Shown one piece after another: positions 22,353-28,723 of a DNA stretch of 29,223 nucleotides. The number at the start of each line of letters is the position of its first letter. Position 1 is the stretch's first letter. The DNA is from a virus. Both the position numbers and the translations under genes were made by a program. The stretch spans positions 1 through 29,223 of IMG/VR virus record IMGVR_UViG_3300000117_009279, one strand, 5' to 3'. The notes beneath the pieces are model-generated. The model made no database searches and was not told where the DNA came from. It saw only the letters and a list, made by a program, of their open reading frames with translations.

Positions 22353-22859
22353 ATGAAAAATAATAAAGAAAAATTAGAAATCTGTTTCGCTGAATACGGC
22401 AAAGATGAAGCCGAGGTCAAAGATGTTTTTATGAGCTCTTGCGCTACAGATGATAAAATGTTCATCAATACTGCCGGAATGAGCAAGAGCGATACGTCTG
22501 CTATGTGCGCTATGCAATACATGAAAATGAGACCTCAAATGCTGGAAACTGGCAATGGTGGACTCACGGAGAAACAGAAGGCGCTTCCCCCTAATCTCAA
22601 AAAAGCCATTCTTCAAAGAATGAAGAAGCAAGGTAAATTAGGACAACAAGGAGAAAAGGAGACTAAAGAGCTTGACGCAACGCAGATAGCTGTTTTTCCA
22701 GACAAGTATGTACCACAAAAAGACGTGGGAACTCCTTTCGAGGACACTAGGCCTATCAATAAGGAGGGTTATGAAATTGACAAAGAAATCAAACAAAAAG
22801 CCCAAAACAGTAAGCTAAAAAACCCAGACCTTCAGTCTTCTAACCCTCCAAAAGAGTAA
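22353..22859 (+). CDS. Phage protein of unknown function, with a 'LTEKQKALPPNLKKAI' segment
   Basis: 168 residues from the ATG at 22353. An in-frame start at 22269 would overlap the Cys-rich tail of the previous gene by 50 bp and add an unlikely N-terminus. Visible parts are a short N-terminal helix (KEKLEICFAEYGKDEAEVKD), a Cys/Met-rich stretch (MSSCATDDKMF, AMCAMQYMKMRPQ) and LTEKQKALPPNLKKAILQRM, a motif I have seen in other phage proteins near capsid or DUF5824 genes. The C-terminal 70 residues are Lys/Gln/Pro-rich and probably disordered. No enzymatic motif. It is the last gene before a strong terminator. Confidence 0.65.
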   Translation: MKNNKEKLEICFAEYGKDEAEVKDVFMSSCATDDKMFINTAGMSKSDTSAMCAMQYMKMRPQMLETGNGGLTEKQKALPPNLKKAILQRMKKQGKLGQQGEKETKELDATQIAVFPDKYVPQKDVGTPFEDTRPINKEGYEIDKEIKQKAQNSKLKNPDLQSSNPPKE

Positions 22860-22890
22860 CTTAGCAGTTGATAAAACACAAAAGCTAGGT

Positions 22891-22915
22891 AACCCCCGTA
22901 ACTGGGGGTTTTTTT
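22891..22915 (+). terminator. Strong intrinsic terminator between the conserved-domain block and the replication block
   Basis: AACCCCC (22891-22897) pairs perfectly with GGGGGTT (22904-22910) around a six-base loop, followed by T through 22915 (seven T from 22909). With five consecutive G:C pairs it is the most GC-rich hairpin in the window and should terminate efficiently in the rightward direction. Confidence 0.93.
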
Positions 22916-22916
22916 A

Positions 22917-22945
22917 TTGACAATGGCTTGAAACTTCTTTACGTT
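22917..22945 (+). promoter_or_regulatory. Promoter for the replication block
   Basis: A perfect TTGACA (22917-22922) begins 2 bp after the terminator T-run; at 17-bp spacing the -10 is TACGTT (22940-22945), keeping the T, A and final T of the consensus. Transcription would start near 22952, next to the ATG at 22953, so the first mRNA may be leaderless. A phage activator may help the poor -10. Confidence 0.6.
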
Positions 22946-22952
22946 GCTTTGT

Positions 22953-23285
22953 ATGTCAAAGCCACGACTCACAGATATTATAGGTAATCTTGTTGTTGTG
23001 GATAAAAAAAGAGGCTTTTGGGGTAAGGAGACTAAATTGCTAAAAAGGCTTATTGAAAAATACCCGAATTTAGTTTTTTGGCAACAAATTAAATTTTCAG
23101 ATAAATTATCAAGCTTAGCTCAGCTTTATGCATACCCTTTCGATGAAATACTCAGGCAGAGGTATAGAGATTTTCATATGGTCTTCCCTGAAGACCAAGA
23201 GCTTACCCTTTCCAAAAGAAAACACGGCAAAGATAAAATTAAAAAACCCAAACCACAAACTCTTAGAGATTTTTTAAATGGCTAG
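22953..23285 (+). CDS. Hypothetical protein upstream of the recombinase
   Basis: 110 residues from the ATG at 22953; a TTG three codons upstream is less likely because the predicted transcription start lies between them. The protein is basic and mixed alpha/beta: RLTDIIGNLVVVDKKRGFWGKETKLLKRLIEKYPNLVFWQQIKF is followed by LSSLAQLYAYPFDEILRQRYRDF and a Lys/Pro-rich tail. The helical WGKETKLLKRLIEKYP segment could bind DNA, but no known motif is seen. The gene overlaps the RecA-like gene by 8 bp, so a helper role in recombination or replication is plausible from context only. Confidence 0.62.
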   Translation: MSKPRLTDIIGNLVVVDKKRGFWGKETKLLKRLIEKYPNLVFWQQIKFSDKLSSLAQLYAYPFDEILRQRYRDFHMVFPEDQELTLSKRKHGKDKIKKPKPQTLRDFLNG

Positions 23286-24423
23286 ACCAAAGGCAAAAAC
23301 AGTTAATCCATCCACACTTAGCGTCAACGACAAGCTTTCGAGTTTCTTGAAAACAAATCATGAAAATCATTATAATTTTGAGGATGATATTGATTATAAG
23401 GTATCTTTCGGAAGCTTAGTTGTAGATTTTGAGCTTCAAGGGGGTATTGGCCCCGGTTTACATAGGTTTACCGGTATGAATGAAGGGGGTAAAACTTCTG
23501 CGGCACTAGAGGTAATGCGAAATTTCCTTGAGACAATACCAAATTCTAGAGGTTTTTATATTAAAGCGGAAGGGAGATTGTCAAAAAACATGAAAGATCG
23601 TTCAGGTATAAAATTTACGAATAAACCTGAGGAATGGGAAAGCGGGAATTGCTTCGTTTTTGAATGCAATATCTACGAGACCGTTGTAGAAGCGATGCGC
23701 AACCTTGTTTACGATAACTCTGAAGGGATTAAGTATTTTTTTCTATTAGATAGTGTTGACGGTTTAATAACAAAAAATGATACGGAAAAAAGCTTTGAAG
23801 AATCTTCGAAGGTTGCAGGGGGCGCTGTTATCGCTGCGACATTTATGAAAAGAGTCAGCATAGCTTTAGCTAAACGAGGTCATATGGCAGTTTTCATTAG
23901 CCAAGTGCGTGCAGATATAAAGTTAGATCCATATACCAAAGCCCCAATTAGGCAAACTTCAGCTACCGGAGGGAATGCGTTATTACATTTTTCTAATTAT
24001 ATTTTCGAATTCGAACCTAGATTCAAAGGGGACATGATCCTTCGAAAATCTTTAGAAAAATACGATCCCCAAAAAAATCCATATATAGGGCATTATGCAA
24101 AAATTACAGTCAAAAAAAGCCCCAACGAAAAAACTAACTCCACGATCCGTTACCCTATCATTTATGGGCGAACTGGAGGCAAAAGCATATGGAATGAATT
24201 GGAGATATTAGAGATGCTTTATTTATGGGGTTATGCCGAAAAAAAAGGTGCATGGATCTCTTTTTCAGATGATTTACGTAACGAATTTAAAGAAAACAAG
24301 ATGGATATACCTGAATCTATCCAAGGTGAAAGCAAATTCAATTCTTTCGTCGAATCAAATGAGGAGGTTAAACAATTTTTAATCAAATTCTTTAGAGACT
24401 TGGTCTTACCTAATGATATTTAA
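23278..24423 (+). CDS. RecA/UvsX-like recombinase
   Basis: 381 residues. It should form filaments on single-stranded DNA and catalyse strand exchange for repair and recombination-dependent replication. The ATPase core is visible: Walker A GMNEGGKT (66-73), in place of RecA's GPESSGKT; YIKAEGRLS (95-102) with Glu98 as the catalytic glutamate (RecA FIDAEHALD); Walker B YFFLLDSVDGL (153-163); FISQVRADI with Gln209 as the sensor linking ATP to DNA; and ATGGNALLHFSNY (RecA SGGNALKFYAS). GHYAKITVKKSPNEKT is the conserved block after DNA loop 2. It lacks the RecA N-terminal helix consensus. An 11-bp overlap couples it to a nuclease gene. Confidence 0.9.
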   Translation: MARPKAKTVNPSTLSVNDKLSSFLKTNHENHYNFEDDIDYKVSFGSLVVDFELQGGIGPGLHRFTGMNEGGKTSAALEVMRNFLETIPNSRGFYIKAEGRLSKNMKDRSGIKFTNKPEEWESGNCFVFECNIYETVVEAMRNLVYDNSEGIKYFFLLDSVDGLITKNDTEKSFEESSKVAGGAVIAATFMKRVSIALAKRGHMAVFISQVRADIKLDPYTKAPIRQTSATGGNALLHFSNYIFEFEPRFKGDMILRKSLEKYDPQKNPYIGHYAKITVKKSPNEKTNSTIRYPIIYGRTGGKSIWNELEILEMLYLWGYAEKKGAWISFSDDLRNEFKENKMDIPESIQGESKFNSFVESNEEVKQFLIKFFRDLVLPNDI

Positions 24424-24814
24424 AACCTTATACGGTTCTACAAAAAAATTAAGAAAAGCCTCTGCCTATAGAATTAAATGGGAAAAGGATAGTCGAAGTA
24501 AGTTCCAAAAAAGAATTAAAGACATACTCCACTCTTACTGGCGGAGGCACATCGTATTTGAAGAGTTTCCAATAGTAGGATCTAGGCTGAGCTTAGATTT
24601 TTATAACGCAACGTTAAATGTTGCTGTTGAAGTGCAGGGTTTGCAGCACACTAAATATGTAGAGTTTTTCCATGGAAAAAGTAAATTGAACTTTATAAAG
24701 CAATTAAAAAGGGATCAGGATAAGTTGAATTTTTGCGAGATTAATAACATCGAGCTGATTGAAATCCACGACGAACAAGATATAGAAAACCTTTGTGATT
24801 TTTTAAGGTCATAA
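24413..24814 (+). CDS. PD-(D/E)XK-type (DUF559/Vsr-like) endonuclease
   Basis: 133 residues. The core LDFYNATLNVAVEVQGLQH (61-79) holds a D-x(n)-E-x-Q catalytic line: Asp62, Glu73 and Gln75, followed by a Gln-His pair, as in Vsr-like/DUF559 and related phage nucleases whose signature is 'iDfy.p.l..aiEvqG.qH'. KQLKRDQDKLNFCEINNIELIEI (about 96-118) is the family's 'rD..K...~~~gi.Li.i' helix and strand. Gln in place of Lys at the third position is accepted in this branch. A DNA nick or junction cut close to recombination is suggested by its 11-bp overlap with the RecA-like gene. It is not fused to a GIY or HNH homing module. Confidence 0.75.
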   Translation: MIFKTLYGSTKKLRKASAYRIKWEKDSRSKFQKRIKDILHSYWRRHIVFEEFPIVGSRLSLDFYNATLNVAVEVQGLQHTKYVEFFHGKSKLNFIKQLKRDQDKLNFCEINNIELIEIHDEQDIENLCDFLRS

Positions 24815-24820
24815 TTTAAA

Positions 24821-24830
24821 AGTGTAATAA
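24821..24830 (+). promoter_or_regulatory. Candidate phage promoter element AGTGTAATAA
   Basis: A match to the motif at 15821 and 21269, located 6 nt before the ATG at 24836, in a 21-bp gap between coding regions. If it is a -10 element, transcription would start at about the ATG. No clear -35 is visible. Confidence 0.38.
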
Positions 24831-24835
24831 TTCAT

Positions 24836-25078
24836 ATGGGAGATACAGATCACACATCAGGGCTACCAGAAAGCTTGCTTGACCAGATTTTCGAACACAC
24901 AAACAATGGTAATAACGGAGGCTTTATTTTGGCTTATATTAGCGACGAAGGGGAGGTTAATGTTATCTCAAAGGCTTCGGCTCCAGTCATCGAGTTAGGT
25001 TTAATTAAAGGAGTTGAAACTTGGTTAGAAAATGTTCTTTCTCAGCACGAAGTTAATGCCCCCGATTCAGAAGATTGA
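24836..25078 (+). CDS. Small acidic hypothetical protein
   Basis: 80 residues, strongly acidic. SLLDQIFEHTNNGNNGGFILAYISDEGEVNVISKASAPVIELGLIKGVETWLENVL has a helix, two strands with a turn (GGFILAYISDEGEVNVIS) and a second helix. Small acidic proteins in replication clusters sometimes mimic DNA or load helicases, but there is no evidence for that here. It is separated from the nuclease by 21 bp and its TGA is one base before the DnaB start. Confidence 0.62.
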   Translation: MGDTDHTSGLPESLLDQIFEHTNNGNNGGFILAYISDEGEVNVISKASAPVIELGLIKGVETWLENVLSQHEVNAPDSED

Positions 25079-25079
25079 T

Positions 25080-26600
25080 ATGCTTACAAATTTAGAACTT
25101 GAACAAAGATTATTAGCAGGACTCATACAGCACCCGTCTTGCTACGGTGAAATAGAGAACTTTATAACTAAAGATGATTTTGAGGGTGATGAAAACGGAA
25201 TTACAAAAGTTTTATTTAATGCTATCAAAAGCTTTTGTCAAAACGCTCAAGATATAGATGAAACGATATTGAGCGAAAGAATAAAAGCTCTAGGAATCTC
25301 TTTTCCTCAAGATATAGAAATAGCAGACTATATTCATTCTTTAGTTTTAAATAAAGTTTCAGACAGTAAAATTGTCAGCATCGCCAAAGAGCTTAAAAAA
25401 ATATCTATCCGTAGAGAGCTTTATGAGGCTGCAAAAAATACAGCCTTGCAAATGAAGAGCCTCAATCCAGAGAGTTCATTTGAGAAAATAATTGAAGTTG
25501 CCGATCAAACATTTAACAGAAAAATAGACCTTTATGATATTTCTGATAATGGCTTTTCTAATATATATGAAGAGATGCCAGATTATATTGAAGATCTAGG
25601 TAACAACCCAAAAGATCAAATGGGGCTTATGGGACCATTTGAAATAGTAAATGATTTATACGGCTCATTATTGAGGCCCGGCAATATTACGGTTATTGTT
25701 GCTCGATCAGGAGTAGGAAAAACAAGATTTTGCATGGATTATTGCACAAAGATAGCTAAAATCCATAAGGTTCCAGTGCTTCATTTTGACAATGGTGAAA
25801 TGAGTAAAGACGAATTAATAATCCGTCAATGCTCTGCCTTATCCGGGGTTTCAAGCCACCTTCTGGAAACCGGGCAATGGAGGCTAGCTGGTGAAGATGT
25901 CGTTAATCGGGTCAGGTCTGTATGGAAAGAAATAAAAAATCTAAAATTTTATTATTATCCTGTGGGGGGGTACAGTACAGATAAAATGGTAGCTTTGCTG
26001 AAACGGTTTTATTTTTCAAAAGTAGGGAGAGGAAAAAAAATGGTTTTTTCTTTCGACTATATAAAGCCTACCGATGAGGTTGGCAAAAGTGAATGGCAAA
26101 GCGTTGGTTCAATGGTTGACAGTTTTAAAAGAACCATACAAAGAGAGATTTTATGCGATGGCAAGCCTGTGATACCTATGTTGACTAGCGTGCAAAGTAA
26201 CCGGTCAGGTATTGTGACCAATAAGCAATCTAGAGATGTAAACGATGATGAGGGTATAGTTAGTCTGTCGGATAGGGTAATTCAATATTCTTCACACTTG
26301 TTTATTCTTAGGGCTAAAACTTTAGACGAGCTTTCTGAAGAACAGCAGAGGTTTGGCACACATAAACTAATTCCGCTTAAAACTAGGCATCTTGGAAAAT
26401 TAAGCAAAAGAGCTACTACTCCAGTTTTAATGCCGGACGCTAGAACAGTCAATAATTGCGTACATTTAAATATGGAGGGTTTTAATGTTGATTGTATGGG
26501 GGACCAGAAAGATCTAAAAGGATTCCTTGAGACAAATGCTCAACTACAGGATGATTTAGACCGGGGTAATCCTCCTGACGACTTTCCCTCTTTAGACTGA
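25080..26600 (+). CDS. dnaB: DnaB-family replicative DNA helicase
   Basis: 506 residues from the ATG at 25080. An upstream in-frame ATG at 25032 is rejected: it lies inside the previous gene, and NLELEQRLLAGLI at residues 4-16 is the usual start of DnaB ('n.eaEqavLgall'). The N-terminal domain (1-105) carries the primase/loader-binding helices; the RecA-like motor has Walker A ARSGVGKT (208-215), LHFDNGEM (234-241), Walker B VFSFDY (322-327) and TSVQSNRSG (369-377), the last matching motif H4 with its Gln. VSLSDRVIQYSSHL follows in the C-terminal half. It unwinds DNA 5'-3' as a hexamer. It shares one base (TGATG) with the primase gene, the usual helicase-primase pairing. Confidence 0.93.
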   Translation: MLTNLELEQRLLAGLIQHPSCYGEIENFITKDDFEGDENGITKVLFNAIKSFCQNAQDIDETILSERIKALGISFPQDIEIADYIHSLVLNKVSDSKIVSIAKELKKISIRRELYEAAKNTALQMKSLNPESSFEKIIEVADQTFNRKIDLYDISDNGFSNIYEEMPDYIEDLGNNPKDQMGLMGPFEIVNDLYGSLLRPGNITVIVARSGVGKTRFCMDYCTKIAKIHKVPVLHFDNGEMSKDELIIRQCSALSGVSSHLLETGQWRLAGEDVVNRVRSVWKEIKNLKFYYYPVGGYSTDKMVALLKRFYFSKVGRGKKMVFSFDYIKPTDEVGKSEWQSVGSMVDSFKRTIQREILCDGKPVIPMLTSVQSNRSGIVTNKQSRDVNDDEGIVSLSDRVIQYSSHLFILRAKTLDELSEEQQRFGTHKLIPLKTRHLGKLSKRATTPVLMPDARTVNNCVHLNMEGFNVDCMGDQKDLKGFLETNAQLQDDLDRGNPPDDFPSLD

Positions 26601-27682
26601 TGGACACTCAAGAAATAAAAGAATCTTTAGAAAATGCAGGGTTTGTATTAAGGGATAAAGGTAGCTACTGGAATACCAATGCGATATGGAGAAACGGCGA
26701 TAATCATACCGCCATCCAAATTTATAAAGATACAGGGGTGTGGAGGGATTACGTTGAAAGCAGCAGGCCTATGCCTTTTGTTGCCCTCATGAGCAAAGCC
26801 TTAGGCACACGCAACAAAAATACGCTTTCCAAATATATAGTAGATTATTCGCAAAAAAGTTCTTATGATATTTTTGAAAATGATCAAATTAAACCTAAGA
26901 TAGAAATGGAGAAAGTTTATGACGTAGAAATACTAAAGGATTTTTTGCCTCATTATAAATTTTACACTAAAAAATCTATTTCCAGAGAGACTCTTGAATT
27001 ATACAGGTCTGGTTATAGCACTGGAGGTAAAATGAATAATAGATATGTGTTTCCTATCTTTAAGTACCGCAATAATTCTAAAATCATAGGGTTCAGTGGT
27101 AGGAGCATGTTGTGGGAAAAAAATTCAGATATACCTAAATGGAAACATATAGGGAACAAAAGAAACTGGATTTATCCGCTGTGTATCTCCGATCACTTTC
27201 AGAATTCGGTTATACAAAGAGGAGAGGTTATCATAGTGGAGTCAATAGGCGATAGCTTAGCTTTGTCAGAAAATGGATTCCCTAATCATATAGTAACATT
27301 CGGACTTGATTTAAGTAAATTTCAAATGATGACATTACTTTCTCTTGCCCCTAAAAAAATCATAATATCATTGAATAATGATAAGGGCGAAGAAAGCAAC
27401 AGAGGTAAAGCTGCAGCTATAAAACACTTTATCTCTTTGATGGATTTTTTTGATTTGGATAAGATTGAAATTAATTTACCATCTCAGAATGATTTATCTG
27501 ACCTGCACACCCAAGGCGAATTCGATCAATGGCTAAATAAGAAGGTGGATAACACTAAACAAAAAAGATATATCTATGAGTTTATCAAGAAGAGAAGTAA
27601 CAGGTCTCATTTTTTGGTTAAGAATGCCATAGACAAAAAAATAAAAATCTTTGCGGACTATTTTAACGAGTTAGATTTCTAA
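26600..27682 (+). CDS. DnaG-like primase with TOPRIM domain, zinc finger degenerate
   Basis: 360 residues. The N-terminal part (1-75) resembles the primase zinc-binding region in layout (AIQIYKDTGVWRDYVESSRPMPFVALMSKALG) but has no Cys/His cluster. NRYVFPIFKYRNNSKIIGFSGRSM (147-170) matches the DnaG block 'RimFPI.d..g.vigFggR'. The TOPRIM fold follows: VIIVESIGDSLAL (210-222, catalytic Glu214 and Asp218) and IIISLNNDKG (254-263), where the usual DxD is Asn-Asn-Asp, so one acid is missing. Loss of zinc ligands and of an acid could alter template choice or activity. It makes RNA primers for DnaB/DnaE. It overlaps both neighbours by a single base. Confidence 0.85.
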   Translation: MDTQEIKESLENAGFVLRDKGSYWNTNAIWRNGDNHTAIQIYKDTGVWRDYVESSRPMPFVALMSKALGTRNKNTLSKYIVDYSQKSSYDIFENDQIKPKIEMEKVYDVEILKDFLPHYKFYTKKSISRETLELYRSGYSTGGKMNNRYVFPIFKYRNNSKIIGFSGRSMLWEKNSDIPKWKHIGNKRNWIYPLCISDHFQNSVIQRGEVIIVESIGDSLALSENGFPNHIVTFGLDLSKFQMMTLLSLAPKKIIISLNNDKGEESNRGKAAAIKHFISLMDFFDLDKIEINLPSQNDLSDLHTQGEFDQWLNKKVDNTKQKRYIYEFIKKRSNRSHFLVKNAIDKKIKIFADYFNELDF

Positions 27683-28722
27683 TGTGTAAAGTAAAACTAT
27701 CAGCTAGCAGAATAAAAACTGCTAAAACGTGCAGCTGGCTTTATTGGGTTAAGTACCATTTAATGTTGCCAGACAAGAAAAACGATGGCTCTTCCAGAGG
27801 TGACATTTGCCATAATGTTTTTGAGTTTTTAGGTAAAAAAAATAAACAAAGACTCTCTTACTATTCTAAGATAATCAAAAGCCAAGATGCATTTTGCGTA
27901 CCGTCCATCAAGAGGTACATATTAACTCAAGCGGCCATAAAAAATGTTGATGATGAAGCAAATTTAACTTTAATAAATGACATGATTGTTTCGGGGCTAG
28001 AATATGATTTTTTTGGCAAAGACCTAGGCAAGCCAACTAAATGTTATTCGGAATATGAGTTTGACATCTCTATAGATAAAAAAAATAAAAAGTACAGAAT
28101 TAAAGGTTTTATTGATAAATTATTCCTTTATAAGGATAAAAAATACGCACTGATCAGAGATTTCAAAACAAGTAAAAATGTTTTTAAAGGTAAAGAGGTA
28201 TCCGACAACCTTCAGGATTATATGTATTGTCTTGCTGTAAGGCATTTATTTCCAGAATACACGAATAGGAAAAGTGAGTTCGTTTTTCTTAAGTTTGATT
28301 TAAAATCAGGAGATGATTCTAAAGGCTTGCTTAAGATGCAAAAAATATCAGCAGCAAAATTAAATAAGTTTGAAAGCGACCTAACAGAAATTCAACTATA
28401 CTTAAGCAAGTTTAATTCTAGAATGGCTAAAAGCAATTACGCAGCAAACCAGACTGTCACAAAAGAAGATGGTTTCGCTGGGCATATTGTTTGTGGCTTC
28501 GCCAGATACAGAGGACAGCCCAAAAAAAACGGAGATCCTATGTGGCATTGCGCTTATAAATTTCCTTTCGATTATTACGCTTTGTATGATCAAGAGGGCA
28601 ATTTAATTAAAACAGCATTCATGGAGGATTACCTTGAATTATTAAAAATCAAAAAAGCTGAATGGACTATTAACAAGGAAAAATACCAAGGCTGCCCGAG
28701 GTTTAACAGCACAAAATATTAA
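27682..28722 (+). CDS. PD-(D/E)XK nuclease of the RecB/Cas4 type
   Basis: 346 residues. The layout is that of the PDDEXK_1/RecB family: SASRIKTAKTCSWLYWVKY (7-25, 'S.s.l.....Cp..~~~y'), RGDICHNVFEFL (39-50, the G-x-x-x-H motif with His44), KGFIDKLFLY (141-150, Asp145) and ALIRDFKTSK (156-165, Asp160 and Lys162), then LQDYMYCLAVRHLFP (177-191, the 'QL..Y' motif). Cys17 with Cys271, Cys290 and Cys338 might hold an iron-sulphur cluster as in AddB/Cas4, although the spacing is wider than usual. It may process DNA ends for the RecA-like protein. It lies between primase and polymerase, with 1-bp spacing or overlap on both sides. Confidence 0.82.
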   Translation: MCKVKLSASRIKTAKTCSWLYWVKYHLMLPDKKNDGSSRGDICHNVFEFLGKKNKQRLSYYSKIIKSQDAFCVPSIKRYILTQAAIKNVDDEANLTLINDMIVSGLEYDFFGKDLGKPTKCYSEYEFDISIDKKNKKYRIKGFIDKLFLYKDKKYALIRDFKTSKNVFKGKEVSDNLQDYMYCLAVRHLFPEYTNRKSEFVFLKFDLKSGDDSKGLLKMQKISAAKLNKFESDLTEIQLYLSKFNSRMAKSNYAANQTVTKEDGFAGHIVCGFARYRGQPKKNGDPMWHCAYKFPFDYYALYDQEGNLIKTAFMEDYLELLKIKKAEWTINKEKYQGCPRFNSTKY

Positions 28723-28723
28723 C

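Noticed and set aside
22277-22631. Two minus-strand ORFs over the DUF6321/LTEKQ genes
   Set aside because: They overlap each other and real plus-strand genes in an all-rightward block.
25032-25079. Earlier ATG for dnaB at 25032
   Set aside because: It lies in the preceding gene and adds 16 residues before the usual DnaB N-terminus; the ATG at 25080 follows the previous stop by one base.
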